NCBI GenBank assembly: GCA_003517675.1
Contig: DPAC01000090.1
Coordinates: 1-44,168, forward strand
From: Porphyromonadaceae bacterium
GTDB lineage: Bacteria > Bacteroidota > Bacteroidia > Bacteroidales > Dysgonomonadaceae
DNA length: 44,168 bases
Direction: 5' to 3'
Positions 24,689-33,697 of the stretch are shown piece after piece. The notes beneath the pieces were generated by a model. That model did no database searches, was not told the origin of the DNA, and was given only the letters and a program-made list of their open reading frames with translations. The translations under genes and the position numbers were made by a program. Positions within the stretch are counted from its first letter, which is position 1. Every line of letters begins with the position of its first letter.

Positions 24689-25486
24689 TTACTCTTCTTC
24701 CTCAGCCATTGGTTTATAGATCCTCACCCAGTCGATCAGCAGATCAGCCGGTAGTTGTGCAGGGTCGGTATCACTGTTGAGGCGGATGCCAAGGAACAGA
24801 TTGAAATCCTTCTCATCAAATGGAAACTGCCCCGGCATATCGGTCAGGATGCGGGGATACTTCCGCGTGCGCAAGTCATCGACGAAGAAGACCAGACTAT
24901 CGGGATACTTCTCTACGCCGTAAATACGGTACTGCACGGGATTCACCCCCACCAGTGAGCTGGAGGGCGGATTTTCTGCCATTCCCAGAGTGGTGGTGTA
25001 TTCGGATGTTACCGACTGGTAAATGAACTCATCCATCCCGTAATGTTCCATGAAATCGATCGAGATATTCTTTGATTGGTCCGCCGGCAGCAATGAGAGG
25101 TAGTGGGTAGCTCCCTCAGCCGGATTGACACGTACTTTCACCTCGATGCGAGCCACTTCTCCCGCTTTCAATCCCTCACGGGTGATGCCACCAGTAAGGA
25201 ATGGCAGGGTATCGTTGGGTACCGAATTGGGGACTGCCCGCAACACCAGGTTGCCCTCCTGTGAGAGATACAACGCATCGTGCATGCTTGCATAACGGTT
25301 CATATGGAGCTTACCCCTGGGAATCTTTGACCATTCATTCATGTTCAGACCCTCCTCGAAATCATCTTCCCAAACCAGCTCCCAGCCGGCACGGAATTTC
25401 TCATCGCTCTCCTCTTTCTGACCGGTGCAGGAAAGCATACCTGCAAAAAGTGCTGCGGTTAGCAGCAGTGTAGTCACTTTTTTCAT
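24689..25486 (-). CDS. GH16-like (laminarinase-fold) lipoprotein lacking the nucleophile
   Basis: This 265-residue protein has a lipoprotein signal with Cys20 (AGMLSC), followed by a jelly-roll domain with WELVWEDDFEEGLNMNEWSK at its start and LLIDWVRIYKP at its end, both typical of glycoside hydrolase family 16. The family's catalytic motif ExDxxE reads SIDFME here (Ser142, Asp144, Glu147). The first glutamate, the nucleophile, is therefore Ser, so I expect a glycan-binding protein or an altered activity rather than an ordinary endoglucanase. It would be anchored in the envelope. Its leader carries the repeated 39-bp element also found before nfo. Confidence 0.75.
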   Translation of the reverse strand: MKKVTTLLLTAALFAGMLSCTGQKEESDEKFRAGWELVWEDDFEEGLNMNEWSKIPRGKLHMNRYASMHDALYLSQEGNLVLRAVPNSVPNDTLPFLTGGITREGLKAGEVARIEVKVRVNPAEGATHYLSLLPADQSKNISIDFMEHYGMDEFIYQSVTSEYTTTLGMAENPPSSSLVGVNPVQYRIYGVEKYPDSLVFFVDDLRTRKYPRILTDMPGQFPFDEKDFNLFLGIRLNSDTDPAQLPADLLIDWVRIYKPMAEEEE

Positions 25487-25522
25487 ACGTAATATTTTAT
25501 TCTTTTACATTAAGGTCGTATG
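25484..25522 (-). repeat. Repeated leader element, copy B (before the GH16-like gene)
   Basis: This 39-bp copy includes the start codon of the lipoprotein gene and shares 31 consecutive identical bases with copy A at 20561-20600. Here the ends CATACG and CGTATG form a perfect 6-bp inverted repeat. The similarity stops sharply at both ends: the coding sequences and the upstream leaders are unrelated. Confidence 0.8.
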
Positions 25523-25831
25523 GAACTCGCAATTATCATGTACTTGTGTGAGAAACATGTTCATGCTCGTTTCATGTAGTTTGTTGTTGTTTCTTACCAA
25601 TTGTTGCTGCAAAAGTAACAATATCTTGCGGTAGCAGTGATTCCATCTGGCACAATAAGTGTTAAACGAAGGGCCAACCTTATCATTTTTATCTTATACG
25701 GGGCAAACAAATATCGAATTCACAGCGACAATGAGATAAAAAACAGAGATGAAAAGAAACTTTTATTACCTTTGCTCTCTGCAATATTTAAGGGAAAAAG
25801 ATCAACGCAGGTTATATACAACTGATTTATT
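25523..25831. promoter_or_regulatory. Divergent promoter region with two -7 boxes
   Basis: No gene is seen here. On the minus strand TACTTTTG at 25610-25617 could serve the GH16-like gene (leader about 118 nt). On the plus strand TACCTTTG at 25767-25774 lies 58 bp before the aminotransferase ATG. Neither has a good -33 TTTG. The plus-strand open frames in the gap have no protein character. Confidence 0.5.
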
Positions 25832-27028
25832 ATGCCGGAAGTTTCTCAGCGGGGCCATGAGATGCCCGCTTCACCCATACGCAAGCTTGCCCCTCTCTCT
25901 GACGCTGCCAAGGCACGGGGTACCAAGGTGTATCACCTCAACATCGGTCAGCCCGATCTGCCCTCACCGAGGGTTGCCCTCAATGCAATTCGCAGCATCG
26001 ATCGTACAACGCTGGAGTACAGCCCCAGCGATGGATACCGCTTCTATCGTGAGAACCTGACAGCGTACTACAGGAAATACAACATTGAGTTGACACCAGA
26101 AGAGATCATCGTCACGACGGGTGGTTCAGAAGCGGTGCTCTACGCTTTCATGGCCTGCCTCAATCCGGGTGACGAGATCATCGTGCCCGAGCCGGCCTAT
26201 GCCAACTACATGGCTTTTGCCATCTCCGCGGGCGCGGTGATCCGCACCCTCCCTTCGTCGATTGAATCGGGCTTTGCCCTGCCCCCTATCTGTGACTTTG
26301 AACAGCTGATCAACGAGCGGACCAAAGGGATTCTGATCTGCAACCCCAACAACCCCACCGGTTATGTCTACACACCGGGGGAAATGGAGCAGATCCGTCA
26401 GCTGGTACTGAAGCACAACCTCTACCTCTTCTCCGACGAGGTATACCGGGAGTTCATCTACAACGACACCCCCTACATCTCCGCCTGCCACCTGAAAGGA
26501 GTGGAAGAGCATGTGGTGTTAATCGACTCGGTATCGAAACGATACAGTGAGTGCGGTATCCGAATAGGTGCACTGATCACCAAGAACCGGCAGGTGCACG
26601 ACACCGTGATGAAGTTCTGCCAGGCACGACTCAGTCCCCCCCTCATCGGCCAGATTGCTGCCAACGCGTCGCTCCAGGAGAACGGCAACTACATGCAGCA
26701 CAACTTCGACGAATACAAGAGTCGCCGCGATTACCTGATTGAACGGCTCAACCGCATACCAGGTGTCTACTCACCCATGCCTCAAGGGGCATTCTATACG
26801 TTGGCACGTTTGCCCATCGATGATGCCGACACTTTTTGTGCCTGGTGTCTCTCCGATTTCTCTTATGAGGGTCAGACCATCTTCATGGCTCCCGCCACCG
26901 GTTTTTATGTGACTCCGGGATTGGGAAGGAATGAGGTACGGATCGCCTATGTACTCAACAAGGGTGATCTGGAGCGGGCAGTGACGGTGCTGGAGAGAGC
27001 GCTGGAAGCCTATCCCGGCAGAAGATAA
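25832..27028 (+). CDS. PLP-dependent aminotransferase, class I/II
   Basis: This 398-residue fold-type I aminotransferase has the lysine that binds pyridoxal phosphate at Lys236 in SVSKRYSECGIRIG. The phosphate-binding TTGGSEAV, the aspartate of FSDEVYREF and the substrate arginine region near the C terminus (NEVRIAYVL) are also present. The beginning (HEMPASPIRKLAPLSDAAKA) is typical of aspartate/aromatic aminotransferase relatives. The family transfers the amino group of an amino acid to 2-oxoglutarate; exact substrate choice cannot be read. The permease gene starts 10 nt after its stop, so both are probably on one transcript. Confidence 0.93.
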   Translation: MPEVSQRGHEMPASPIRKLAPLSDAAKARGTKVYHLNIGQPDLPSPRVALNAIRSIDRTTLEYSPSDGYRFYRENLTAYYRKYNIELTPEEIIVTTGGSEAVLYAFMACLNPGDEIIVPEPAYANYMAFAISAGAVIRTLPSSIESGFALPPICDFEQLINERTKGILICNPNNPTGYVYTPGEMEQIRQLVLKHNLYLFSDEVYREFIYNDTPYISACHLKGVEEHVVLIDSVSKRYSECGIRIGALITKNRQVHDTVMKFCQARLSPPLIGQIAANASLQENGNYMQHNFDEYKSRRDYLIERLNRIPGVYSPMPQGAFYTLARLPIDDADTFCAWCLSDFSYEGQTIFMAPATGFYVTPGLGRNEVRIAYVLNKGDLERAVTVLERALEAYPGRR

Positions 27029-27038
27029 ACTGAAAGGC

Positions 27039-28286
27039 ATGAATACGGAACTGTTCATAGCGAGACGCATTTATCAAGGGGACAAGCAGAACAACAAGCG
27101 CGTCTCCTCACCCGCCATCCGGATCGCCATCACCGGCATCGCACTGGGACTGGCGGTGATGCTTGTCGCAGTCTGTATCATCGTCGGTTTCAAGAAGGAG
27201 GTGCGCGCCAAGGTGGTGGGCTTCGGCTCCCATATCCAGGTCACCGCTTTCGACAGCAACAACTCTTACGAACTGGCGCCCATCGCCTTCTCCGACACGC
27301 TGGCGGAGCTACTCACCACCCACAGTGCCATTAGCCACATTCAGGAGTACATCACCAAACCTGGTATCATCAAGACCGATGATGACTTTATGGGAGTGGT
27401 TCTCAAGGGAGTCTCTGAAAGCTACGACTGGGAGTTCTTTCGCAAGAACATGGTGATGGGTGAGGTGATCCAGAGTGGTGACACAACCACAGGCAATCGG
27501 GCCATCCTCTCCCGCGAGATCGCCGACAAGCTACAGCTAAAGCTGGGTGACAGTTTCACCTGTTACTTCGTGCAGGAACCGGTACGCGCCCGCCGCTTCA
27601 CCATCGCCGGCATCTACGAGACCAACTTCGAGGAGTATGACAAGCTTTATGCAATCACCGAAAAAGAGGTGCTGACCTCCCTTAATGGCTGGGAGGAGGA
27701 TATGGTGAGTGGCATCGAACTGCTGGTGAAGGATTATGACAACCTCGACCAAACCACGCAGGATCTCTTTTTCACCCTGGCATCCTATACCGATCGTTTA
27801 GGAAACAACCTCTACACCCGTTCCATTAAGGATATCAACCCCATGATCTTCAACTGGCTGGACCTGCTGGATATGAACGTATGGGTCATCATCATCCTCA
27901 TGCTGGTGGTGTCAGGCTTTACCATGATCTCCGGCCTGCTGATTATCATCCTGGAACGCACCAACATGATCGGCATGCTGAAGTCAATGGGTGCAAGAGA
28001 TTTCAGCATCCGCAAGGTCTTCCTTTACCTTTCAGCCTTCCTCATCGGACAGGGAATGTTGTGGGGAAATGTGGTTGCATTGCTATTTTGTTTTGTCCAG
28101 GACCGGTGGCAGATACTCAAACTCGATCCCTCCACCTACTACCTCTCTGCCGTACCGGTGGATCTGAACCTGCTCTACATCATCCTGCTGAATATCGGCA
28201 CCCTCCTCGTCTCCCTGCTGATGATGATCGGCCCCTCCTATCTGGTGGCACGCATCACCCCGGCCCGTTCGATCCGCTTTGAATAG
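27039..28286 (+). CDS. ABC transporter permease, LolC/LolE-FtsX type
   Basis: This 415-residue inner-membrane protein has one N-terminal membrane segment (residues about 26-49), a periplasmic MacB_PCD-like domain to about 265, and three C-terminal segments. Typical features are ISxTGIALGLAVM-like residues at the start, GMLKSMGARDFSIRKVF between the later segments, and ARSIRFE at the end. LolCE permeases work with the ATPase LolD to lift lipoproteins off the inner membrane. This fits the many lipoproteins here, but no ATPase gene is adjacent, so the role is by family. It follows the aminotransferase by 10 nt. Confidence 0.88.
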   Translation: MNTELFIARRIYQGDKQNNKRVSSPAIRIAITGIALGLAVMLVAVCIIVGFKKEVRAKVVGFGSHIQVTAFDSNNSYELAPIAFSDTLAELLTTHSAISHIQEYITKPGIIKTDDDFMGVVLKGVSESYDWEFFRKNMVMGEVIQSGDTTTGNRAILSREIADKLQLKLGDSFTCYFVQEPVRARRFTIAGIYETNFEEYDKLYAITEKEVLTSLNGWEEDMVSGIELLVKDYDNLDQTTQDLFFTLASYTDRLGNNLYTRSIKDINPMIFNWLDLLDMNVWVIIILMLVVSGFTMISGLLIIILERTNMIGMLKSMGARDFSIRKVFLYLSAFLIGQGMLWGNVVALLFCFVQDRWQILKLDPSTYYLSAVPVDLNLLYIILLNIGTLLVSLLMMIGPSYLVARITPARSIRFE

Positions 28287-28339
28287 AACAGCGAATAAGG
28301 TTGATCTGTCTCTATCGCCGTAGAGTGAAAAATATTGAT

Positions 28340-28347
28340 TATATTTG
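28340..28347 (+). promoter_or_regulatory. -7 box of sbcD-sbcC
   Basis: TATATTTG matches TAnnTTTG, ending 17 bp before the sbcD ATG at 28365. The -33 box is not recognisable. The leader would be only about 10 nt. It lies in the short gap after the permease gene. Confidence 0.5.
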
Positions 28348-28364
28348 ACAGAAAAAAAGAGCGT

Positions 28365-29591
28365 ATGCGCATCCTACATACAGCCGACTGGCATCTGGGC
28401 AAACGGCTGGAAGATTTTTCGCGGTTGGACGAACAACGGGAGGTGATGCAGGAGATCTGCGAGATTGCAGAGCGGGAAGAGGCCGATGCCGTGCTGGTGG
28501 CGGGCGACCTGTTCGATACCTTCAATCCCCCCACCGAAGCGGTGGATCTGCTGTACAAAACCCTGAAAAGGCTCACCGCCAACGGACGCCGCCCGGTGAT
28601 CGCCATTGCCGGCAATCACGACTCGCCCGACCGTATTGAAGCACCCGACCCACTCGCCCGCGCGTGCGGGATCATCTTTGCCGGCTATCCCAACTCGGTT
28701 GTAACCCCATTCACACTCGAATCCGGCCTGAAAGTGCTGCAGAGCGACGAGGGTTTCCTGGAGTTGCTACTTCCGGGAACAGATGTACCCTTGCGTGTTC
28801 TGCTCACCCCCTATGCCAACGAATACCGGTTGAAAACATTTCTCGGCCAGGAAGAGAGCGAGGAAGCGTTGCGGAATGTGCTTCAGGAGAGATGGCAAAG
28901 CCTGGCCGACCGATTTTGCGACAGCCGGGGCGTCAATATGCTGGTCACCCACCTGTTTATGATCAAAAAGGGCGATCCGCTGCCGGAGGAGCCGGAAGAG
29001 GAGAAGCCCATCCTCCATGTGGGAGGTACACAGGCCATTTTCACCGAAAATATTCCTTCCCGGATTCAATATACGGCACTGGGACATCTGCACCGGATGC
29101 ATCGTGTTACCAGTGCGCCCAATCCGGCCTGTTACAGTGGCAGTCCCCTCTCCTACAGCTTTGCCGAAGCCGATCAGCAGAAGTATCTTTTGCTGGTGGA
29201 GGCTGAACCGGGTGAGACAGCATCCGTTCGTGAGATACCGCTAACCCGCGGGAAGCGTCTCCTGCGTAAAAAGGCGCAAGGCATGGAGGAAGCATTGCAA
29301 TGGCTCACCGAAAACCGGGATGCCCTTGTGGAGCTTACACTGGTCACCGACACCTTTCTGACCGCCATGGACAGGAGAAAGTTGAATGCCGTTCACCCGG
29401 GAATTGTATCCCTTATTCCGGAGGTGGCCAATGCAACTGAACTGACGGGACATCCACAGAAACAGATCGACCTTAACCAGAGCATGGAAGCGCTCTTCCG
29501 CGATTATTTCATGCACGAAAAGGGGCAGGAGCCCAACGAAGAGATCATGCAACTGTTCAACGAGATTTTGGCAGAGGAGGAAGAAACATGA
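28365..29591 (+). CDS. sbcD: Exonuclease SbcD (Mre11-like)
   Basis: This 408-residue phosphodiesterase is the nuclease subunit of SbcCD, which cuts DNA hairpins and blocked ends. Metallophosphatase motifs are ILHTADWHLGK at the start, VAGDLFDTFNPP, IAGNHDSPDR, TALGHLH and the C-terminal capping region. I start at the ATG at 28365, which gives MRILHTADWHLG, rather than the in-frame ATG at 28335, which would overlap the -7 box. Its stop overlaps the sbcC start by ATGA, so the subunits are translationally coupled. Confidence 0.96.
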   Translation: MRILHTADWHLGKRLEDFSRLDEQREVMQEICEIAEREEADAVLVAGDLFDTFNPPTEAVDLLYKTLKRLTANGRRPVIAIAGNHDSPDRIEAPDPLARACGIIFAGYPNSVVTPFTLESGLKVLQSDEGFLELLLPGTDVPLRVLLTPYANEYRLKTFLGQEESEEALRNVLQERWQSLADRFCDSRGVNMLVTHLFMIKKGDPLPEEPEEEKPILHVGGTQAIFTENIPSRIQYTALGHLHRMHRVTSAPNPACYSGSPLSYSFAEADQQKYLLLVEAEPGETASVREIPLTRGKRLLRKKAQGMEEALQWLTENRDALVELTLVTDTFLTAMDRRKLNAVHPGIVSLIPEVANATELTGHPQKQIDLNQSMEALFRDYFMHEKGQEPNEEIMQLFNEILAEEEET

Positions 29592-32500
29592 TACCCATTC
29601 AACTGACCATCCAGGGACTCTACTCCTACCAGGAGAGAGAGACCATCGATTTCACCAACCTGACCGGTGCCGGCCTGTTCGGTATCTTCGGGCCTGTCGG
29701 CAGCGGAAAGTCGTCCATCCTGGAGGCGATCACCTTCGCCCTCTACGGGCGTACCGATCGGCTTAATTTATCGGGTGATAACCGGTACTACAACATGATG
29801 AACCTGAAATCGAACGACCTGCTGATCGATTTTATCTTTGAAACCGGGAAGGATCAGACAGCCTACCGGGCACTGGTGAAGGGGAAGCGCAACGCCAAAA
29901 AATTCGATGAGGTAAAAACGCTGGAACGCACGGCCTATCAAAAAGTCGGTAATGAATGGATCCCCATTGAAAATGGAGCGATGGAAGAGGCCATCGGACT
30001 GAGTTACGACAATTTCAAGCGTACCATCATCATCCCGCAGGGACAGTTTCAGGAGTTCCTGCAGCTTGGCAACAAAGACCGCACCCGGATGATGAAGGAG
30101 CTTTTCAACCTCGGAAAGTTTGAATTCTATTACAAGGCGGTCTCCCTGGAATCGAAAAACAACGCACAGAAACAGCTTATTGAAGGTCAGCTGCAACAAC
30201 TGGGATCCATTGATCCGGAACAGGTGAACAGGTACCGGGAGCAGTTGACGCTGCTCGAAAAGGATATCAAGGAGCAGAATAGGCAACTGATCGAAAATCA
30301 ACGATCGGAAGAACAACTCCGCAAACTGCAGGAGTTAACCCAAAAGATCGCCGAAGCGGAAAAAACGCAACAACAATTGCAGGAGCAGGAACCTCACTTT
30401 CATGCGCTCGAAAAAAAGATCAGCCGGTACGAGCAGGGCGTGATCCTGTTTAAACATCTGCTGGATTCGTTACAGGAGTACCGGAGGAAAAAGGAACTTC
30501 GGGAAGCAGAGATCCGCAGCGACAGTGAAAAGTTGAAAGCGGAAGAGATTGAAATTGAAAAACTGGAAAAACAGATTGAAGCGATCAAACCGGCCTATGA
30601 AAACCGGGAAGAACTGAAGAGAAAGGCGGAAGAACTGGTCAGCCTGTTGCAGATGAAAACGCTGGAGGAGGCCATTGCCGGTGAAGCATCGCGGGTGAAC
30701 AAAAGCACAGAGGCTTTGAACAACACCCTGAGGGAGATAGAAAGCCTGAAAACCAAAAAAGAACAACTTGAAGGTGAGATAAAGGTGGCGCGTGACAACA
30801 TGCCAGATCAGTCGGTTTTATCCACTGTCAAAGCCTGGTATATCGAAAGGCATCATCTGGACAGTCAACTGCAGGATATTGAAAATGAGCTGCATAAATA
30901 TCATCAGCAGCAAAAAGAGATACAGGAGGCAAAGTTCGGATTGCTGTCGGACCCGTTGTTTGAGGGATTTCCCGGGGATGCCGGTTATGAAGCATGCAGC
31001 CGGCACCTGAGTGCTGTGGCCGGAAAGATAAAAGAAAAACAGATGGTGCTGGCCGAAGAGGAAAGTCATCTCCGCGTAAAGGATCAGCTAAAAACCTACG
31101 CCGAAGCACTGGAAGAAGGTAAACCATGCCCTGTCTGCGGTTCGTTGCATCATCCTGCACGCCTTAAAAGTGAAGCGTACCATGAAACATTGCATCAGCT
31201 TGCCACACAAAAACTATCGCTGGAACAGCAGCTGAATCAGATTGCCGCATTGGAAAAGGAGTTAACCCTCCTGGAAAGCCGGCAGATGCAAATTCTTCCT
31301 AATATAGAGGAGCAGCATAAAAAGAAAAAAGCCCAACAGGAAAAAATTGCATCCCATCTCGGGCAGTTTGTCTGGAAGGAGTATCCCGACGAAAAGACAG
31401 TGAATGAAGCTTTTCACAGAGGGCAGCAGATACAGGAGGCGTTAAAAAAGCAGGAGGCAAATCTGCAGAAAGCAGCTCAGGAACTGGAAAAGCAGGAGCG
31501 GTTCCGGGAGCGGTTCCGGGAAGAACTGGAAAAGATAAAAACCTCACTCACAGTGCATCAGACCGAGCTGAAAACAATCGGACAGCAGCTTCAGCGGATA
31601 CAGCCGGAGCAGTACCGTCACACAGCGGTTCAGCTCATTGAAGAAGAGAAAAACAGGTTACTGCAGGAATCTGTACGCATAGAAAAGGAGTACACCGAAA
31701 ACAGCAATCTGCTTACGGAACGGAAAAGAGGGAAAGAGAGGCTTACGGGTAGTCTGACCTCTAACCGAAAGGAGCTGGAAAAGGAGCTGACGGCCATCGA
31801 CCAGCTCCAAAAAGCGCTGGACATACAGTTAGAGAAATCCTCCTTCCAATCGTTGGAAGAAGTAACCGATATACTCTCCGACCCCATCGACACCGAAAAA
31901 GAAAAGCAGCGACTTACCCGGTTTAAGGAACAACTGCTGCATTCCAGCTCCACACTTCAGCAACTCCGGATTGAGGCCGGCAACAGGGTGTATGATGCCG
32001 AGGCGCACCACTCACTTCTGGATGAGATTTCAACGCTCAGCGAACAGATCACCCAAAAAATCCAGGAGCAGGGAAAAACAACCGAACAGCTTACAAAGTT
32101 ACAGAAAGATCTGGAGCGTCAGACTTCGCTTCGTAAAGCGCTCGAAGGGCTGGAAGTGCGGGCAGAGAACATCAGAACCCTGAAATCACTCTTTAAGGCG
32201 AGCGGTTTTGTGGATTACATCTCCTCGGTTTATCTGCAGCATCTCTGTAATGCCGCCAACAATCGGTTCTTTCAGCTCACCCGGCAGAAGCTGAGCCTGG
32301 AGATCACGCCCGACAACACCTTTCAGGTGCGCGATTTTATGAACGGAGGAAAAATAAGGAGTGTGAAAACATTATCGGGCGGGCAGACCTTTCAGGCCTC
32401 CCTTTCGCTGGCACTGGCACTGGCGGATAACATTCAGAAGGTCACCCAATCGAACCAAAACTTCTTCTTCCTCGATGAAGGGTTTGGCTCGTTGGACAAA

Positions 32501-32668
32501 GAGTCGCTCGATATTGTGTTCGACACGTTGAAATCACTTCGCCACGAAAACCGTATCGTGGGCGTTATCTCTCATGTTGAAGAGATGCAGCAGGAGATTG
32601 AGGTGCATCTTCGCATCGAGAACCACGAAGAGAGAGGAAGCATTGTTCACCGCAGCTGGGAGGAATAG
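29588..32668 (+). CDS. sbcC: Exonuclease SbcC (Rad50-like ATPase)
   Basis: This 1026-residue SMC-like ATPase partners SbcD. The Walker A loop GPVGSGKSS lies at residues 35-43, and a long coiled coil rich in E, K, Q and L follows. The zinc hook CPVC is at 514-517 near its middle. The second coil then returns to the ABC signature LSGGQTFQASLSLALALAD and Walker B FFFLDEGFGSLD. The hook brings two complexes together and the ATPase heads control access of DNA to SbcD. All parts are present. A weakly structured region follows the gene, then an independent promoter at 32791. Confidence 0.97.
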   Translation: MIPIQLTIQGLYSYQERETIDFTNLTGAGLFGIFGPVGSGKSSILEAITFALYGRTDRLNLSGDNRYYNMMNLKSNDLLIDFIFETGKDQTAYRALVKGKRNAKKFDEVKTLERTAYQKVGNEWIPIENGAMEEAIGLSYDNFKRTIIIPQGQFQEFLQLGNKDRTRMMKELFNLGKFEFYYKAVSLESKNNAQKQLIEGQLQQLGSIDPEQVNRYREQLTLLEKDIKEQNRQLIENQRSEEQLRKLQELTQKIAEAEKTQQQLQEQEPHFHALEKKISRYEQGVILFKHLLDSLQEYRRKKELREAEIRSDSEKLKAEEIEIEKLEKQIEAIKPAYENREELKRKAEELVSLLQMKTLEEAIAGEASRVNKSTEALNNTLREIESLKTKKEQLEGEIKVARDNMPDQSVLSTVKAWYIERHHLDSQLQDIENELHKYHQQQKEIQEAKFGLLSDPLFEGFPGDAGYEACSRHLSAVAGKIKEKQMVLAEEESHLRVKDQLKTYAEALEEGKPCPVCGSLHHPARLKSEAYHETLHQLATQKLSLEQQLNQIAALEKELTLLESRQMQILPNIEEQHKKKKAQQEKIASHLGQFVWKEYPDEKTVNEAFHRGQQIQEALKKQEANLQKAAQELEKQERFRERFREELEKIKTSLTVHQTELKTIGQQLQRIQPEQYRHTAVQLIEEEKNRLLQESVRIEKEYTENSNLLTERKRGKERLTGSLTSNRKELEKELTAIDQLQKALDIQLEKSSFQSLEEVTDILSDPIDTEKEKQRLTRFKEQLLHSSSTLQQLRIEAGNRVYDAEAHHSLLDEISTLSEQITQKIQEQGKTTEQLTKLQKDLERQTSLRKALEGLEVRAENIRTLKSLFKASGFVDYISSVYLQHLCNAANNRFFQLTRQKLSLEITPDNTFQVRDFMNGGKIRSVKTLSGGQTFQASLSLALALADNIQKVTQSNQNFFFLDEGFGSLDKESLDIVFDTLKSLRHENRIVGVISHVEEMQQEIEVHLRIENHEERGSIVHRSWEE

Positions 32669-32790
32669 GCTCATTGAAGGGATGATTCCGGCATTTATAA
32701 TCCTTTCCGGCTATGGAAGCAACTTATGGCTATTGCTCACAACCTGTTGATAATGCGTTCATAAGTTGTTTATAACTATCACCTAAAATA

Positions 32791-32823
32791 TTTGCATATT
32801 CTTCGGGACTATCGTTATATTTG
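32791..32823 (+). promoter_or_regulatory. Perfect Bacteroidetes promoter of an orphan transcription unit
   Basis: TTTG at 32791-32794, 21 bp, then TATATTTG at 32816-32823: both boxes and the spacing match TTTG-N19-21-TAnnTTTG exactly. With the hicB promoter it is the best promoter in the window, yet no long gene follows. Predicted start near 32830. Confidence 0.8.
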
Positions 32824-33408
32824 CAGACAACGACAATGAAACATATCCGTACGTTCAGCGTACAGAAGATATAGGAGTTCTTTGACATTTTGCATACGAT
32901 TGGAAGAATTTCATTCACGAGATGTACAAACACCGTTTGTCGTTTCAATGTTTTTGACGAGGAAAGCTGAACCGCTTTCATCAGATAAGCTGAATGTGAT
33001 TCTGGACGCATCATGTACCTTGGCAAAAGTTCTTGTCACCGGCCCTGTTACAAAATGAACCTTAGCGGGTAATTTTTTTTTCGAAGGTTGATGCAAGAGC
33101 TTGCAAAGCTCCGCTGTCTCTCAGCAACAGAATGTTCTTTCTGAAAAACAACCGATCCTTCGGGAAAGGATGATGGAGGAAGGAATGATCTATTGCATGC
33201 GAACAGCAAGCAATGAGCGGTTTCAAAATGGATTTTCTGTTTTATCGTTTTTTTTCGTTTACGGAAAAGCTTGAAAGATACGAACTTCTAAGGTTGAATA
33301 CTTTCTACGTGGGCATTTTTTGTACGCTATGCAGCATCGGGGAGACCTGGTTGATGCATTTCTTAATAAAGTGTTTGCGTTTATTTATTCTGCTTCACAG
33401 TACGGAAA

Positions 33409-33588
33409 ATGAATATCAAACGATTTTATGTTATCGAAACGAATGATATCAAGACTTCTCAGGACAGCTTTAACAGCCTCAAACACTGTTTCAGACGTTT
33501 TTTGAAGTATCCGCACTCTGAAGTATCTGCCCTGTGGAACACTCGAGATGAACCGAAACGTTCGTTTTCAGTTTTTTACGGATTTTGA
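33409..33588 (+). CDS. Possible 59-residue small protein inside the orphan unit
   Basis: An ATG at 33409 opens 59 codons beginning MNIKRFYVIETNDIKTSQDS and ending FYGF. The composition is soluble, with mixed charges, and looks more like a protein than most chance frames, but no family is recognised and no ribosome site is visible. It ends 79 bp before the terminator. A second frame of 77 codons at 33213-33446 overlaps it in another frame and is less convincing. Either could be chance in a 0.87-kb RNA. Confidence 0.25.
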   Translation: MNIKRFYVIETNDIKTSQDSFNSLKHCFRRFLKYPHSEVSALWNTRDEPKRSFSVFYGF

Positions 33589-33666
33589 AACACCCTTTGT
33601 CTGGCAATGCACACAAAGTGACATGTGCGCTGTCTGTGCAAAACGATTTGAACTCCTACTTTACAG

Positions 33667-33697
33667 AAAAGCCCCGGAATCTTCCGGGGCTTTTTTT
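33667..33697 (+). terminator. Strong Rho-independent terminator
   Basis: GCCCCGGAA (33671-33679) pairs perfectly with TTCCGGGGC (33682-33690), followed by seven T's and preceded by four A's. This is the strongest intrinsic terminator in the window. It closes the orphan unit and, being symmetric, may also stop hicBA transcripts coming from the right. Confidence 0.9.

Larger units (their letters stand above)
32830..33697 (+). ncRNA. Candidate structured/non-coding transcript of about 0.87 kb
   Basis: From the perfect promoter at 32791-32823 to the strong terminator at 33667-33697 there is no recognisable protein gene. Candidate local hairpins are GAAAGC/GCTTTC at 32962-32979, GCAAG/CTTGC near 33092-33103 and ATCCTT/AAGGAT at 33155-33171. 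TGAAGTATC is repeated at 33503 and 33519. A TTCTTTGACATTTTG segment near 32880 recalls rRNA-operon leaders of the phylum, but no rRNA follows. I do not recognise RNase P RNA, tmRNA, 6S or SRP RNA. It could be a regulatory RNA, a carrier of small proteins (see 33409-33588) or a decayed region. The limits are the promoter and terminator, not proven ends. Confidence 0.45.

Noticed and set aside
32955..32985. GAGGAAAGCTGAACCGC segment resembling the RNase P RNA GAGGAAAGUCC element
   Set aside because: Only GAGGAAAG matches; the following conserved bases and other RNase P landmarks are absent.
32730..33026. 98-codon minus-strand frame across the orphan-unit promoter
   Set aside because: It would run against an exact consensus promoter; composition is irregular and no family is recognised.
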